The notes: a model not told the origin generated them from the letters alone. Positions 33,890-44,800 are shown, numbered from the stretch's first letter. The stretch: DNA of 64,000 nucleotides from JALZOC01 sp035758845 (GCA_035758845.1 DASTVZ010000034.1:21443-85442); one strand, 5' to 3'. Numbers and translations: made by a program.

Positions 33890-34417
33890 ATGCTCCATGC
33901 GACAACGGTCCTGGCCGTGCGGCAGGGCGGTCAGACCGTGATGGCGAGCGATGGGCAAGTGACCTTTGGCGATACGGTCGTCAAGCAGTCGGCGCGGAAG
34001 ATTCGCAAGCTGTATAACGACAAGATTCTGGCCGGCTTCGCCGGCTCGGCGGCAGATTCGTTTGCCCTGTTTTCGCGCTTCGAGGCCAAGCTCGAACAGT
34101 ATCGCGGGAACCTGGAGCGCTCGGCGGTTGAACTGGCGAAGGACTGGCGAACCGACCGGTTCCTCCGTCGTCTTGAAGCCATGTTAATCGTCATGGATGC
34201 GCGAATGACGTTCCTGCTCTCCGGCAACGGCGATCTCATCGAACCCGACGACGGGATCATTGCCATCGGATCGGGGGGAGCCTATGCGCTCGCTGCCGCC
34301 AAGGCGCTCGCGCGCCATACGACGCTCGACGCGCGGACGATTGCCGCACAAGCGATGGACATCGCCGCTGCCATCTGCATCTATACGAACGCGACGATCA
34401 CCATCGAGGAACTGTAG
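33890..34417 (+). CDS. hslV: ATP-dependent protease subunit HslV
   Basis: 175 residues, the proteolytic ring of HslUV. The nucleophile is a threonine exposed after processing: MLHA-TTVLAVRQGG, a short propeptide more like ClpQ-type HATT than the E. coli MTT start. ASDGQVTFGDTVVKQSARKIRKL and GSGGAYALAAAKAL are family signatures. AAGGA lies just upstream. hslU follows after 34 bp. Confidence 0.96.
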   Translation: MLHATTVLAVRQGGQTVMASDGQVTFGDTVVKQSARKIRKLYNDKILAGFAGSAADSFALFSRFEAKLEQYRGNLERSAVELAKDWRTDRFLRRLEAMLIVMDARMTFLLSGNGDLIEPDDGIIAIGSGGAYALAAAKALARHTTLDARTIAAQAMDIAAAICIYTNATITIEEL

Positions 34418-34451
34418 ATCGTCCAGCGCCGACATCACGTAAGTACGCTCA

Positions 34452-35834
34452 ATGCCAATTTATCTTCCAGAAACCACCGCATCGACGAGTGCCTCACTTA
34501 CGCCGCGCGAGATCGTCGCTGAACTCGACAAGCACGTCATCGGTCAAGCCCAGGCGAAACGCGCGGTGGCGATTGCGCTCCGGAACCGGACGCGGCGTCA
34601 GAAACTTCCTCCGGAGATCGCCGAGGAAATTGCGCCGAAGAACATTTTGATGATCGGTCCGACCGGCGTCGGCAAGACCGAGATCGCACGCCGTCTCGCC
34701 CGGCTCGCGCAGTCGCCGTTCATCAAGGTCGAGGCGTCGAAGTACACCGAGGTGGGATACGTCGGTCGCGACGTCGAGTCCATGGTCCGCGATCTCGTCG
34801 AGCTCGCCGTCGACATGGTGAAAGAAGAGCGGCTGGTCGAGGTGCGTGAGAAGGCGCGCGAGGCCGCGGAGGAGCGCGTGCTCGACCTGCTGCTGCCGCC
34901 ACTGCCGCCGGCGCCTGACTACGACGATCAGGCCGCGTCGATTCGCGAGCAGGCGCAGCGCACGCGCGAAAAGCTGCGTGACCAACTGCGCGACGGACGG
35001 CTCGATCACAAGCAGGTGGAGATCGACGTCAAAGAGAAGAGTTTTCCATCATTCGAGATCATTGCCGGGTCGTCGGTCGAGGAAGTCGACATCAACGTCA
35101 AGGACATGCTGCCCGGCCTCTTCCAGGGAAAGACGCGCAAGCGGCGCCTCCGTGTTCCGGCGGCGATTGAAGCACTGGCGCAGGAAGAGGAGCAGAAGCT
35201 CATCGACATGGAAAGCGTCGCGCGCGCCGCGGTCGATCGTGTCCAGCAGGCGGGCATCATCTTCATTGACGAAATCGACAAAGTCGCCGGCCGTGAAGGC
35301 GGCCAGGGGCCCGATGTGAGCCGCGAAGGTGTCCAGCGCGACATTCTGCCAATCGTTGAAGGAACGACCATCAACACGAAGTACGGGATGGTCAAGACCG
35401 ATCACATTCTGTTCATTGCCGCCGGCGCGTTCCATGTATCAAAGCCGTCCGATCTGATTCCGGAGCTTCAAGGACGGTTTCCGATTCGGGTCGAGCTCGA
35501 GGCCCTCGGCCGCGAGGATTTCGTTCGCATCCTGACCGAGCCGAAGAACGCGTTGATCAAGCAATACATGGCGCTTCTCTCCACCGAGGGGCTCACCATC
35601 CGATTCACGGATGGCGCCGTGGGGCGCATCGCGGATTTCGCGACGCTCGTCAACGAGCGCACTGAAAACATCGGCGCCCGCCGCCTGCACACGGTGATGG
35701 AGAAACTGCTCGACCAGGTGTCGTTCGAAGCTCCCGATCTCACCGACAAGGAGATCACGATCGATGACGGGTATGTCGATCGCATGCTCGCCGACATCGT
35801 CGGCAACAACGACCTGTCGCGCTACATTCTCTGA
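34452..35834 (+). CDS. hslU: ATP-dependent protease ATPase subunit HslU
   Basis: 460 residues. It unfolds substrates for HslV. Signatures are TPREIVAELDKHVIGQAQAKRAVAIALRNR, Walker A GPTGVGKTE, KVEASKYTEVGYVGRDVESMVRDL, and Walker B IIFIDEIDKVA. The C-terminal tail SRYIL, which inserts into HslV, is intact. The I domain (about 110-230) is shorter in charged repeats than in E. coli but complete. The stop shares one base with the next gene's ATG (TGATG). Confidence 0.97.
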   Translation: MPIYLPETTASTSASLTPREIVAELDKHVIGQAQAKRAVAIALRNRTRRQKLPPEIAEEIAPKNILMIGPTGVGKTEIARRLARLAQSPFIKVEASKYTEVGYVGRDVESMVRDLVELAVDMVKEERLVEVREKAREAAEERVLDLLLPPLPPAPDYDDQAASIREQAQRTREKLRDQLRDGRLDHKQVEIDVKEKSFPSFEIIAGSSVEEVDINVKDMLPGLFQGKTRKRRLRVPAAIEALAQEEEQKLIDMESVARAAVDRVQQAGIIFIDEIDKVAGREGGQGPDVSREGVQRDILPIVEGTTINTKYGMVKTDHILFIAAGAFHVSKPSDLIPELQGRFPIRVELEALGREDFVRILTEPKNALIKQYMALLSTEGLTIRFTDGAVGRIADFATLVNERTENIGARRLHTVMEKLLDQVSFEAPDLTDKEITIDDGYVDRMLADIVGNNDLSRYIL

Positions 35835-37204
35835 TGCTCGTGTCGCGACCTTTTGTCGTCATCGCCGTAGCGGCACTCGCGGTTGCCTGCGGCCGTAAAG
35901 GGCCTCCGCTTCCACCACTTCACCTCGTTCCGACCGCGCCGGCCAATCTCTCGGTGGCGCGCGTCGGCTCGGAGGCGCAGCTTCGATTCGATGTGCCGTC
36001 GACAAATCAAAACGGTCCGGGGACCGTCGCCATCGATCGGATCGAAGTCTTTGCCGCTACGGTCGCCGCCGGCGCGATTCGTCCGTCGAATCGGGAACTG
36101 CTTACAACCAAATATCGAATCGCGACGATCTCGATCAAACCGCCGCCGGTCGAAGGTGAGACGCCGCCAGCCGAGTCGACGCCCGACACACGTCCGTCTC
36201 CGGGTGACCGCACGACGTTCGTGGAAACGCTGACGGAGAAAGCGCTGGAACCGGTTTTTACGACGCCGGCTCCGAAGACGCCGGCTGCTTCAGGGGCGAC
36301 CGCGGCGGCCGCAACGCCGTCGGCGGCAGCCACGCCAAATGCCGCGGGACAGCCAGCTCCGATTCCGCCGGTGCCAGAATTGCCGCCGCCGCCGATTCAG
36401 CCTGTCCCCGCGCTTCCGGATGCGTCCGGCGCGATTGCGCCCGTACCATCGCTTCCCGAGCCCGCACGGTCCGCGCTTTCAGTGCTGCCCGGCACGGCAA
36501 CTGAAGCTCCTGTCGCACCGCTGACCGGCACAGCCGCTTTGCCCGCTCGGATCTACACCATCCGCGGTATCACCAAGAGCGGCCGGCCCGGTCCTCCATC
36601 GACGCGCGTTGAGCTGCCACTAATCGATCCACCCGCAGAACCGCCGCCGCCCCAGGCGACGGCAACCGAAAAGTCAATCGTGCTGACGTGGCCGGCCCAA
36701 CCGTCTTCAGGTGGTCCGATTGCCTACAATATTTATCGGGCCGGCTCGACGGATCCGATCAACGGCGCGCCGGTGGCGGAAGCGAAGTATGAGCGAGCGG
36801 GCGTGACGTTCGGCACCGAGGAATGTTTTACGGTGCGAGCTGTCCAGAGGATCGGCGCAATCAGCATCGAGAGCAACGCCTCATCGCAGGGCTGCTTGAC
36901 GCCGCGCGACACCTTCGCACCCGCGGCGCCCAAAGGACTCTCGATCGTCGCCGGCACCGGGACGATGAATCTTGGATGGGACGCCAACGCGGAGCCGGAT
37001 CTGGCGGGCTATCTCATCTTGCGCGGGGAAGCGCCGGGTGACACACTGCAGCCGCTGACTCCGGCGCCGATCACGGCGACGAGCTACGAAGACAAGACCG
37101 TCAAGGCTGGCGTACGCTATGTGTATGCGATCGTTGCGGTCGACAAGGCCTCGCCGCCCAATCGCAGCGCGCCTTCAGCGCGGGTCGAAGAAACAGCGCG
37201 ATAG
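35834..37204 (+). CDS. Lipoprotein with FN3-like domains
   Basis: 456 residues. The lipobox (LAVACGRKGPPLPP, Cys19) has the CGRKGP start seen in small LptM-type lipoproteins, although the rest differs. A Pro/Ala-rich stretch covers about 105-225. Two fibronectin-type-III-like domains follow (about 262-355, IVLTWPAQPSSGGPIAYNIYRAG; about 362-455, MNLGWDANAEPDLAGYLILRGE). It is predicted to be an outer-membrane-anchored binding protein in the periplasm or at the surface. It is coupled to hslU by a TGATG junction. Confidence 0.82.
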   Translation: MLVSRPFVVIAVAALAVACGRKGPPLPPLHLVPTAPANLSVARVGSEAQLRFDVPSTNQNGPGTVAIDRIEVFAATVAAGAIRPSNRELLTTKYRIATISIKPPPVEGETPPAESTPDTRPSPGDRTTFVETLTEKALEPVFTTPAPKTPAASGATAAAATPSAAATPNAAGQPAPIPPVPELPPPPIQPVPALPDASGAIAPVPSLPEPARSALSVLPGTATEAPVAPLTGTAALPARIYTIRGITKSGRPGPPSTRVELPLIDPPAEPPPPQATATEKSIVLTWPAQPSSGGPIAYNIYRAGSTDPINGAPVAEAKYERAGVTFGTEECFTVRAVQRIGAISIESNASSQGCLTPRDTFAPAAPKGLSIVAGTGTMNLGWDANAEPDLAGYLILRGEAPGDTLQPLTPAPITATSYEDKTVKAGVRYVYAIVAVDKASPPNRSAPSARVEETAR

Positions 37205-37225
37205 GGCCGCGGATGAACTCGGATT

Positions 37226-37268
37226 GACACGGATTCGATACGGATCCCGGATCCCGCACAACGGGCCC
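37226..37268. repeat. GGATCCCGGATCCC word repeat
   Basis: GGATTGACACGGATTCGATACGG, in degenerate words, then GATCCCGGATCCCGCACAAC. The last segment recurs exactly at 39622-39641. Confidence 0.6.
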
Positions 37269-37290
37269 GGAAGAACCTGAAAGGCACGTT

Positions 37291-37944
37291 ATGAAAATCT
37301 TTATTGACACCGGAAACCTCAAAGAAGTCGAAGCGCTCGTGCCGCTCGGTATCATCGACGGCATTACGACGAATCCGTCGTTGCTCGCAAAAGAGAGCGG
37401 CGACTACAAAGAGATCCTCAAAAAGATCTGCCAGCTCGTGAAGGGACCGACGAGCGCGGAAGTAACCGCCACCGACTTCGACGGCATGATGCGACAGGGT
37501 CGCGAGCTTGCCGCGATTGACGAACATATCGTCGTGAAAGTGCCGTTCACGAAAGACGGCGTGAGAGCCTGCAAGGCGCTGTCGTCGGAAGGGAAGAAGG
37601 TCAACGTCACGCTCGTGTTCTCGCCGACGCAGGCGCTGCTCGCGGCCAAGGTTGGCGCCACGTTCGTGAGTCCGTTCGTCGGACGTCTGGACGACATCGC
37701 CACCTCCGGCATGGGCCTGATTCGCGAGATCGTCGACATCTACGAGAACTATCAGTTCTCGACCGAAATCCTCGTCGCCTCGGTGCGGAATTCGATCCAC
37801 ATCGTCGAGGCGGGGAGGATGGGGGCCGATATCTGCACGTGCCCGGCGGCCGTGATCGAAGGGATGTTCCGCCATCCGCTAACCGACATTGGTCTCGAGA
37901 AGTTCCTGAAGGACTGGGAGAAGGCTCAGGCAGTGAAGGTATAG
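37291..37944 (+). CDS. tal: Transaldolase (small TalC/FSA type)
   Basis: 217 residues, a TIM-barrel aldolase. It interconverts sugar phosphates of the pentose-phosphate pathway. Schiff-base Lys83 is in IVVKVPFTKDG. FIDTGNLKEVEAL, GITTNPSLLAKE and SPFVGRLDDIATSGM are diagnostic. Size fits the short subfamily that includes fructose-6-phosphate aldolase, but the active-site pattern fits transaldolase better. The carboxylase operon starts right after the stop. Confidence 0.93.
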   Translation: MKIFIDTGNLKEVEALVPLGIIDGITTNPSLLAKESGDYKEILKKICQLVKGPTSAEVTATDFDGMMRQGRELAAIDEHIVVKVPFTKDGVRACKALSSEGKKVNVTLVFSPTQALLAAKVGATFVSPFVGRLDDIATSGMGLIREIVDIYENYQFSTEILVASVRNSIHIVEAGRMGADICTCPAAVIEGMFRHPLTDIGLEKFLKDWEKAQAVKV

Positions 37945-39486
37945 GTGGACACGCTCAAATACCTCGAAGAGTTGGAGCTCCGCGCGGAGCAGGGGGGCGG
38001 CGACGATCGGCTGCGGAAGCAGCACGAAGCGGGGAAGCTGACGGCGCGCGAACGGATCGAATTCCTGTTCGATCCGGCGACGTTCCAGGAAGTCGACAAG
38101 CTGGTCACGCATCGCTGCCGCGACTTCGAGATGGAGGAGCAGATTGTTCCCGGCGATGGAGTCGTCGCTGGCGTCGGACGCGTCGACGGCCGGCCGGTTT
38201 ACGCGTTCGCTCAGGACTTCACCGTGTTCGGCGGTTCGCTGTCGGAAACCAACGCCGCCAAGATCGTGAAGATCATGGATCTCGCGATCAAAATGGGGGC
38301 GCCGGTCGTCGGATTGAACGACTCCGGCGGTGCGCGAATCCAGGAAGGCGTGCTGTCGCTCGGCGGCTACGCCGACATCTTTCTTCGCAACACGCTCGCC
38401 TCGGGCGTTATCCCGCAGATCTCGGCAATCATGGGCCCGTGCGCCGGCGGCGCCGTATATTCGCCAGCGATCACCGATTTCAACATCATGGTCGAGGGTA
38501 CGAGCTACATGTTCGTGACCGGACCTGATGTGATTAAGACCGTCACCCACGAAGAGGTCACAAAGGAAGAACTCGGCGGGGCGATGACGCACAACGCGAC
38601 GAGCGGCGTCGCCCATTTCGCGGTTGCAGACGATCGCGAGTGCCTTCGCCTGATTCGCGAGCTGCTCGGATATCTGCCCGGCAATAACGTCGACGATCCT
38701 CCGCGGCGAGAGAGCTCGGACCCCTTCGATCGCGAAGACGAGGCACTCGATCGTCTCGTGCCCGAGTCACCGAACCAGCCCTACGACATGCACGATCTCC
38801 TGCACTCGGTGTTCGACGACGGCGCGTTTCTCGAGGTGCACCGCCACTTCGCGCGCAACCTGATCGTCGGATTCGCGCGGCTCGGTGGCCGTCCTGTCGG
38901 CATCGTCGCGAATCAGCCGGCGCATCTGGCCGGCACGCTCGATATCGACGCATCGGTGAAGGGGGCGCGGTTCGTCCGCTTTTGCGATGCCTTCAACATC
39001 CCGCTGGTGACATTCGAAGACGTTCCCGGATTTCTGCCCGGGACGCGCCAGGAATACGGCGGGATCATCCGTCACGGCGCCAAGCTGTTGTTTGCCTTCG
39101 CGGAAGCGACCGTCCCCAAGATGACCGTGATCGCGCGCAAAGCGTACGGCGGCGCATATTGCGTCATGGCCAGCAAGCACATTCGCACCGACGTAAACTT
39201 GGCGTGGCCGACGGCGGAGATTGCCGTCATGGGGCCGGAAGGAGCGGTCAACATTCTTTACAAGCGTGAGATCGATGCTGCCGCCGACAAGGACGTGGCG
39301 CGGGCGCGCCGCGTCACGGAATTCAAAGAGAAGTTCGCCAACCCGTACATCGCCGCAGCTCGAGGGTTTATCGACGAAGTCATCCGGCCGCGGCAAACAC
39401 GCGCCAAGCTGATCGCCGCGCTTGCAGTTCTCGACACCAAACGCGACAAGAATCCTCCGAAGAAGCACGGGAATATCCCCCTCTGA
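37945..39486 (+). CDS. Acyl-CoA carboxylase beta (carboxyltransferase) subunit
   Basis: 513 residues from GTG, of the PccB/AccD5 class. The crotonase-like halves carry GGSLSETNAAKIVKIMDLA, LNDSGGARIQEG, GPCAGGAVYSPAITDF, and EDVPGFLPGTRQEYGGIIRHGAKLL, KAYGGAYCVMASKHI. It transfers CO2 from biotin to an acyl-CoA such as propionyl- or methylmalonyl-linked substrates; the exact acyl-CoA is not read from sequence. Next come a biotin carboxylase and a biotin carrier gene, forming one complex. Confidence 0.94.
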   Translation: MDTLKYLEELELRAEQGGGDDRLRKQHEAGKLTARERIEFLFDPATFQEVDKLVTHRCRDFEMEEQIVPGDGVVAGVGRVDGRPVYAFAQDFTVFGGSLSETNAAKIVKIMDLAIKMGAPVVGLNDSGGARIQEGVLSLGGYADIFLRNTLASGVIPQISAIMGPCAGGAVYSPAITDFNIMVEGTSYMFVTGPDVIKTVTHEEVTKEELGGAMTHNATSGVAHFAVADDRECLRLIRELLGYLPGNNVDDPPRRESSDPFDREDEALDRLVPESPNQPYDMHDLLHSVFDDGAFLEVHRHFARNLIVGFARLGGRPVGIVANQPAHLAGTLDIDASVKGARFVRFCDAFNIPLVTFEDVPGFLPGTRQEYGGIIRHGAKLLFAFAEATVPKMTVIARKAYGGAYCVMASKHIRTDVNLAWPTAEIAVMGPEGAVNILYKREIDAAADKDVARARRVTEFKEKFANPYIAAARGFIDEVIRPRQTRAKLIAALAVLDTKRDKNPPKKHGNIPL

Positions 39487-39487
39487 C

Positions 39488-39668
39488 GCATCCGGGATCC
39501 GGTTTCCGGTGTCCAGGATCCGACGTCGGCACGCGAATATTCCTCGTTGATCTGTGCCTGCCGGGATTCGGGATCCGGTTTCCGGAATCCGAGGTTCCCA
39601 CACTGCCGCTAACTGGGGCTGATCCCGGATCCCGCACAACGGATCCCGGAGACCGGATCCGGATCGCA
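39488..39668. repeat. Degenerate GGATCCGG inverted word repeat
   Basis: GGGATCCGGTTTCCGG copies (39491-39507, 39570-39587) are followed by GATCCCGGATCCCG and GGAGACCGGATCCGG, their complements. It fills the gap between the carboxyltransferase and biotin carboxylase genes. Confidence 0.75.
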
Positions 39669-39733
39669 GTGTTACAATTGTGTCAGATGCCCGAGCCGAT
39701 AGCAGTTCGGCCAGCCCCTGCCTGACGCGTTTC

Positions 39734-41248
39734 ATGAAAATTCTCATTGCCAACCGCGGCGAGATCGCCGTCCGGATCATCCGGGCGTGTCGCGAGATGG
39801 GGCTGCGGACGGTAGCCGTGTACTCCGATTGCGATCGCACAGCGCGCCACGTCCGCGAAGCCGATCAGGCAGTGCACATCGGGCCAAGTGAAGCAGCCCA
39901 GAGTTATCTACGAATCGACGCTATCGTCGAGGCGGCGCAAACGACGGGCGCCGATGCGATTCATCCGGGATACGGGTTTCTCGCCGAGAACGCCGCCTTT
40001 GCGCGTGCGTGTCAGGACGCCCACCTTATCTTTATCGGGCCATCCGCCGACGCGATCGCTCTGATGGGCAGCAAGACCGCAGCGCGGGAAGTTGCGGTCC
40101 GTGCCGGCGTAGCTGTTGTCCCGGGGACCGAAAAGCCGCTCGACGAAGACGTTGGAGATGACGAGATCGCGCGCATCGCGACGAGCGTCGGGTTTCCGCT
40201 CCTGGTGAAAGCGGTCGCGGGCGGTGGCGGCAAAGGGATGCGAACCGTCGCCGACGCGGCGGCACTCGCGTCAGCCGTTCGCACGGCGCGCTCCGAGGCG
40301 CGGTCTGCTTTTGGCGACGCGGCGATCTATCTCGAGCGTCGGCTCGTCAGGCCCCGTCACATTGAGATCCAGCTGCTTGGCGATCACCACGGAACAGTTG
40401 TTCCGTTCGTCGAGCGCGAGTGCTCGATCCAGCGACGACACCAAAAGGTCGTCGAGGAATCCCCTTCGATCGCCGTGTCGTCGGAGCTGCGTCGCCGGAT
40501 CGCGGCTGCCGCCGCGGCAGTTGCGCGCGCGGTGAATTATTCGAATGCCGGCACGATTGAATTCCTGGTCGACGAAAGCGGCTCGTTTTATTTCCTCGAA
40601 ATGAACACCCGCCTACAGGTCGAGCATCCTGTCACCGAAATGGTGACGAGGATGGATCTCGTTCAGTGGCAAATCCGCATCGCGAGGGGAGAACCGCTCG
40701 ACATCGATCCGGCCGACGCGCTCTCTGCCAACGGCCATGCGATCGAATGCCGCATCTACGCCGAGGATCCGGATCTTGGTTTCATGCCGTCGCCGGGACT
40801 GATTCGAGGCCTGCGTCCGGCCTCGGGTCCCGGCGTTCGGGACGATGGCGGGGTGAGTGTCGGATATAGCGTGCCTGTGTTCTATGACTCGATGATCGCG
40901 AAACTGGTGACGTGGGGAGGATCTCGCCGCCAGGCCATCGATCGCATGTCGCGGGCGCTTCGCGAATACCAGGTGCTCGGGATCAAGACGACGATTCCGT
41001 TCTTCCTCTGGTTGATGCAACAGCCTGAATATATGGCCGGACAGTACGACACGACGTACCTCGATCGATTGCTGGTTGACAGAAAAGGAGACTCGTTCAA
41101 CGAACTGACGGCGTCAGACGAGGAAGTTGCTTCGATTGCGACGGCCCTCGATGCGTACCTCCGCGCCAGCGTACACGCAGGGACACCCGGGGCAGAGTCG
41201 ACGACCCATTGGAAACGGGCGGCGCGTCTCGAGGCCCTGCGCGGATGA
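39734..41248 (+). CDS. accC: Biotin carboxylase subunit of acyl-CoA carboxylase
   Basis: 504 residues from ATG at 39734 (MKILIANRGEIAVRIIRAC). It carboxylates biotin with ATP and bicarbonate. ATP-grasp signatures are KAVAGGGGKGMR, FVERECSIQRRHQKV, and FYFLEMNTRLQVEHPVTE. Length is longer than AccC of acetyl-CoA carboxylase and fits the alpha subunit of PCC/MCC type without the carrier domain. The carrier is encoded separately by the next gene, overlapping by ATGA. Confidence 0.94.
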   Translation: MKILIANRGEIAVRIIRACREMGLRTVAVYSDCDRTARHVREADQAVHIGPSEAAQSYLRIDAIVEAAQTTGADAIHPGYGFLAENAAFARACQDAHLIFIGPSADAIALMGSKTAAREVAVRAGVAVVPGTEKPLDEDVGDDEIARIATSVGFPLLVKAVAGGGGKGMRTVADAAALASAVRTARSEARSAFGDAAIYLERRLVRPRHIEIQLLGDHHGTVVPFVERECSIQRRHQKVVEESPSIAVSSELRRRIAAAAAAVARAVNYSNAGTIEFLVDESGSFYFLEMNTRLQVEHPVTEMVTRMDLVQWQIRIARGEPLDIDPADALSANGHAIECRIYAEDPDLGFMPSPGLIRGLRPASGPGVRDDGGVSVGYSVPVFYDSMIAKLVTWGGSRRQAIDRMSRALREYQVLGIKTTIPFFLWLMQQPEYMAGQYDTTYLDRLLVDRKGDSFNELTASDEEVASIATALDAYLRASVHAGTPGAESTTHWKRAARLEALRG

Positions 41249-41760
41249 CATTCGCCGTCGAGATCAACGGCCGCAGCCGCACGATATCGATCGAACGTGC
41301 AACAGCGGACCGATATCGGGTGATCGTCGACGGCCACGTGCAGCTCATCGATGCCAAACGTGTCGGTAGTTTCGGATTGTCGCTTCTCTTTGCTGGCGCC
41401 GACCGGTCAAGCCGGGAGGTTCAGGTCGCGCCGGCCGGGCCCCCCGGCGAGATGCTTGTCGGGATTGACGGCAAGTCGGTCACTGTCGTGCTCAACGGCC
41501 GCCGCACCGGACGTGGCGCCGCCGAGGGGAGTGCGCACGCACGCGGTGAGCAGACGGTCGTTGCGCCAATGCCGGGCCGAGTCGTGCGGTTGCTTGTCAC
41601 CGGCGGTGACGAGGTGATCGCGCGGCAGCCGATCGTCGTGGTTGAAGCGATGAAAATGGAAAACGAGCTGCGCTCGCCGAAGGCTGGCCGCGTTAAGGAA
41701 ATCGTCGTGAAGGCTGGAGAGTCGGTCGAGGCGGGACGGGTACTGGCAGTCATTGAGTGA
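41245..41760 (+). CDS. Biotin carrier protein of acyl-CoA carboxylase
   Basis: 171 residues. The C-terminal biotinyl domain (about 100-171) contains the biotin-accepting Lys137 in VVEAMKMENEL. VVAPMPGRVVRLLVTGGDEV and GESVEAGRVLAVIE are typical. The N-terminal 90 residues form the BT-like bridging part that joins carrier and carboxylase. ATGA overlap with accC means coupled translation. Confidence 0.93.
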   Translation: MTFAVEINGRSRTISIERATADRYRVIVDGHVQLIDAKRVGSFGLSLLFAGADRSSREVQVAPAGPPGEMLVGIDGKSVTVVLNGRRTGRGAAEGSAHARGEQTVVAPMPGRVVRLLVTGGDEVIARQPIVVVEAMKMENELRSPKAGRVKEIVVKAGESVEAGRVLAVIE

Positions 41761-41769
41761 TTCAAAAGT

Positions 41770-41801
41770 GTTGATTGTCGATTTCTGATTGCTGATTGAT
41801 C
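41770..41801. repeat. TTGATTG/TTGCTGATTG word repeat
   Basis: GTTGATTGTCGATTTCTGATTGCTGATTGA in degenerate words, in the gap before tamB. Confidence 0.55.
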
Positions 41802-41805
41802 TGAC

Positions 41806-44800
41806 GTGCACGAACTGCAACACCCGGACGAACCATCGGAGAAGGCTCCGGAGCCGATAGAGCCGCCACGCGCGTCGCGCCCGCGATGGCGTCGTGCGTC
41901 GCTCGCGTTGCTGGCGCTCGTCGTCGCTATTATCTCCGGCGCACTCGTCACCTTCTTTACGGTGGATCTCGGTCCATCACTTCGACAGCACGCGGAACGA
42001 GAAGGCTCGAAGTTCATCCAACGGCCGATGCACATCGGCCGTCTCTCCGCCAAGATCACGCCAGGCGTCTTCGTCGTCGAGGATCTCGTCATCGAAGGTC
42101 TGCAGCCGACGGATCGCCCGTTCCTGAAGGCGAAAAAGATCGAAGTGGTGCTGCCGTGGTGGACGATATTCCGCCGCGAGTTGATCGTTGAATCGGTCGA
42201 GATGACCGACTGGGACATGCTCGTCGAGACCTGGCCGTCGAGTCCGGCGTTTCCGCGCGGACGCCATAATTTCCCAAAGTTCACCCGCGAATCGAAATCG
42301 ACCGGCGCCAAGCGCTTTACCACGACGCTGCGCAGCGTGCTGGCGTCGAGGGGAACCTTCGCGTATGAGGATCACGGGACGCCGTGGGGTATCCGGTCTA
42401 CAGGGTTGCGCGTGTTGGTGACCCGCGGCATCGCCGATCGTGTCTATCGAGGGGCGGCATCGTTCGCCGATTCCATCATCACGATTCAGAAATACGAGCC
42501 CTTCCACGCGAACATGCGCTCGCGCTTCACGATGGAAGGACCTCAACTCCGATTCAGCGGGATCGATCTGGTAAGTGACGGCGCGCGATCGCAGCTCACC
42601 GGCTCGATCGACTTTGCCCGCTGGCCGGAGCAGACGTACCAGATTCGATCGACGATCGATTTCCCGACGCAAAAGAACATCTACTTTCATCAATATGCAT
42701 TCACGGCGTTCGGTCAGGGAAAGTTTCAAGGGACCTTTCATCTGTTCAGCGGCGGACGGGAACTGAAAGGGACGTTCGACAGTCCCATGGCCGGCGTGAA
42801 TGCCTGGAGATTCCCCGATCTTCACGGCTCGGTGCTCTGGGTGCCCGATCGACTCGAGGTCACGAAGGCGACGAGCGGGCTCTACGGTGGTTCGGCGCGA
42901 TTCGATTACAAGCTCGCGCCGCTCAATCAGCGAAACCTACCGGCACGCGCCACCTGGGAGGTGGCGTACCGCGATGTCGATCTGCCGCAATTGACCGACT
43001 TTCTCGAAGTTCAAGGCATTCGTCTTGGAGGAAGGCTGACCGGCCGCAGTCACCTCGAATGGGAACTCGGCAGGTGGCGCGACAAACGCGGCGACGGTGA
43101 TTTCTCGGTCGAACCACCTGCCGGTGTCACGGTGATGACCAGGGCATTGAATGCCGACGCCGTGGCGCAGGAAGCGGCGCTTCCGCGGGAGGTCGGTCCG
43201 TTCAATCCGCATGCGTCGCTGGGCTACTTACCGGTCGGTGGCCACGTCGCCTACGCTCTGGATCCTGAGTGGATCGCCCTGGATGCGAGTTCGATCGCAA
43301 CCCCGAAGACCTACGTGGAATTCGAAGGCCGCACCGCGTACGGCGAGGGCTCGCGCATCCCGTTTCACGTCACCAGCCTCGACTGGCTGGAAAGCGATCG
43401 CGTGCTTGCCGGCATCATGACGGCGTTTGGTGCGCCAACCGGGGCAGTGCCGGTGGGTGGCTCCGGCCAGTTCGACGGCGTGATGCTCATGAGTTTCCGG
43501 AAGCCGCGTATCGAAGGTGTGTTCAGCGGCGAGAACATGCACGCATGGGACACGGTGTGGGGACGAGGTACGGCGAAGGTCGTGATCGAGAACAGTTACG
43601 TGACGATCACCGACAGCGTCATTTCGGATGGCGCATCAGAGATCAAGGCAGATGGTGTGTTTTCCCTCGGCTATCCGCGTCGCGACAATGGGGAAGAAAT
43701 CAACGCGCGTGTGTTCATCACCAAGCGGCGCCTGGCTGACCTCCGGCACGCCTTCGAGCTCGATGAATACCCGGTCGAGGGATTGGTGTCAGGTGAGTAT
43801 CACTTGTACGGCAAGTACGAAACGCCGTTCGGGTTCGGCCGGCTGGTCATCGACAAGGGGACCGCGTACGGCGAGACATTCGATACCGCCAACGCTTCGC
43901 TTCGGTTCGAAGGATCCGGTGTGAGGCTTGATGCGATCGACATCCGCAAGAGCACCGGCAGCGTAACTGGCGCCGCGTGGGTTGGATGGGATGGAAACTA
44001 CTCGTTCAACGCCGACGGGACTCGCATTCCCGTCGAGTCGCTTGCGACCGTGGCGTTTCCGCGCGCCCCGCTCTCGGGCCTGATGCAGTTCACCGCGACA
44101 GGCACCGGCACGTTCGACGTTCCTCGCTACGACGTTCGCCTGCGGGTCGACGATCTCTTTGCCGCCGATGAAGGAATCGGTCAGCTCACCGGTCGTCTTT
44201 CGATGCGAGGAGAATTGCTGACGGCGGAACTCGAGGCGGCATCACCGCGACTGGTGATGTCGGGTTCCGGGCGTATTGCGCTGACCGAGCAGATGGATGC
44301 GGAGCTGACGCTCCGCTTTTCGAACACCTCGCTCGATCCGTACTTGCGGTTCTTCGAACCGCGGCTGTCGCCGTTCACCAACGCGATCGCCGGAGGCACG
44401 ATCCGAGTCGTCGGCGAGCTCGCTGACGTCGATCATCTCGTCGTCGATGGCCGGGTCGAGCAGCTCGACCTCAAACTGTTCGACTATCGCGTCAGTAACC
44501 TGGATCCCGGCAGTCAGTCGTACCGGCCAATCGAGTTGACGCTGAATCACCATGTGCTCGACATCACCCAGCTTCGGCTGTTTGGAGAAGGAACGCGTCT
44601 CGAACTGAGCGGCAACGTCAACCTTCACGAATCGACCATTTCAGTGTCGGCGTCCGGCGATGCGAATCTCGGCATCCTTCAGGGGTTCTATCGCGACCTG
44701 CGAAGCTCCGGCGCCGCGATCTTGAAGGCCACCGTCAATGGTCCGCTGTCACAGCCAGTGTTCTCAGGGAGCGCCGCGATTTCCAACGGGCGCGTCCGTC

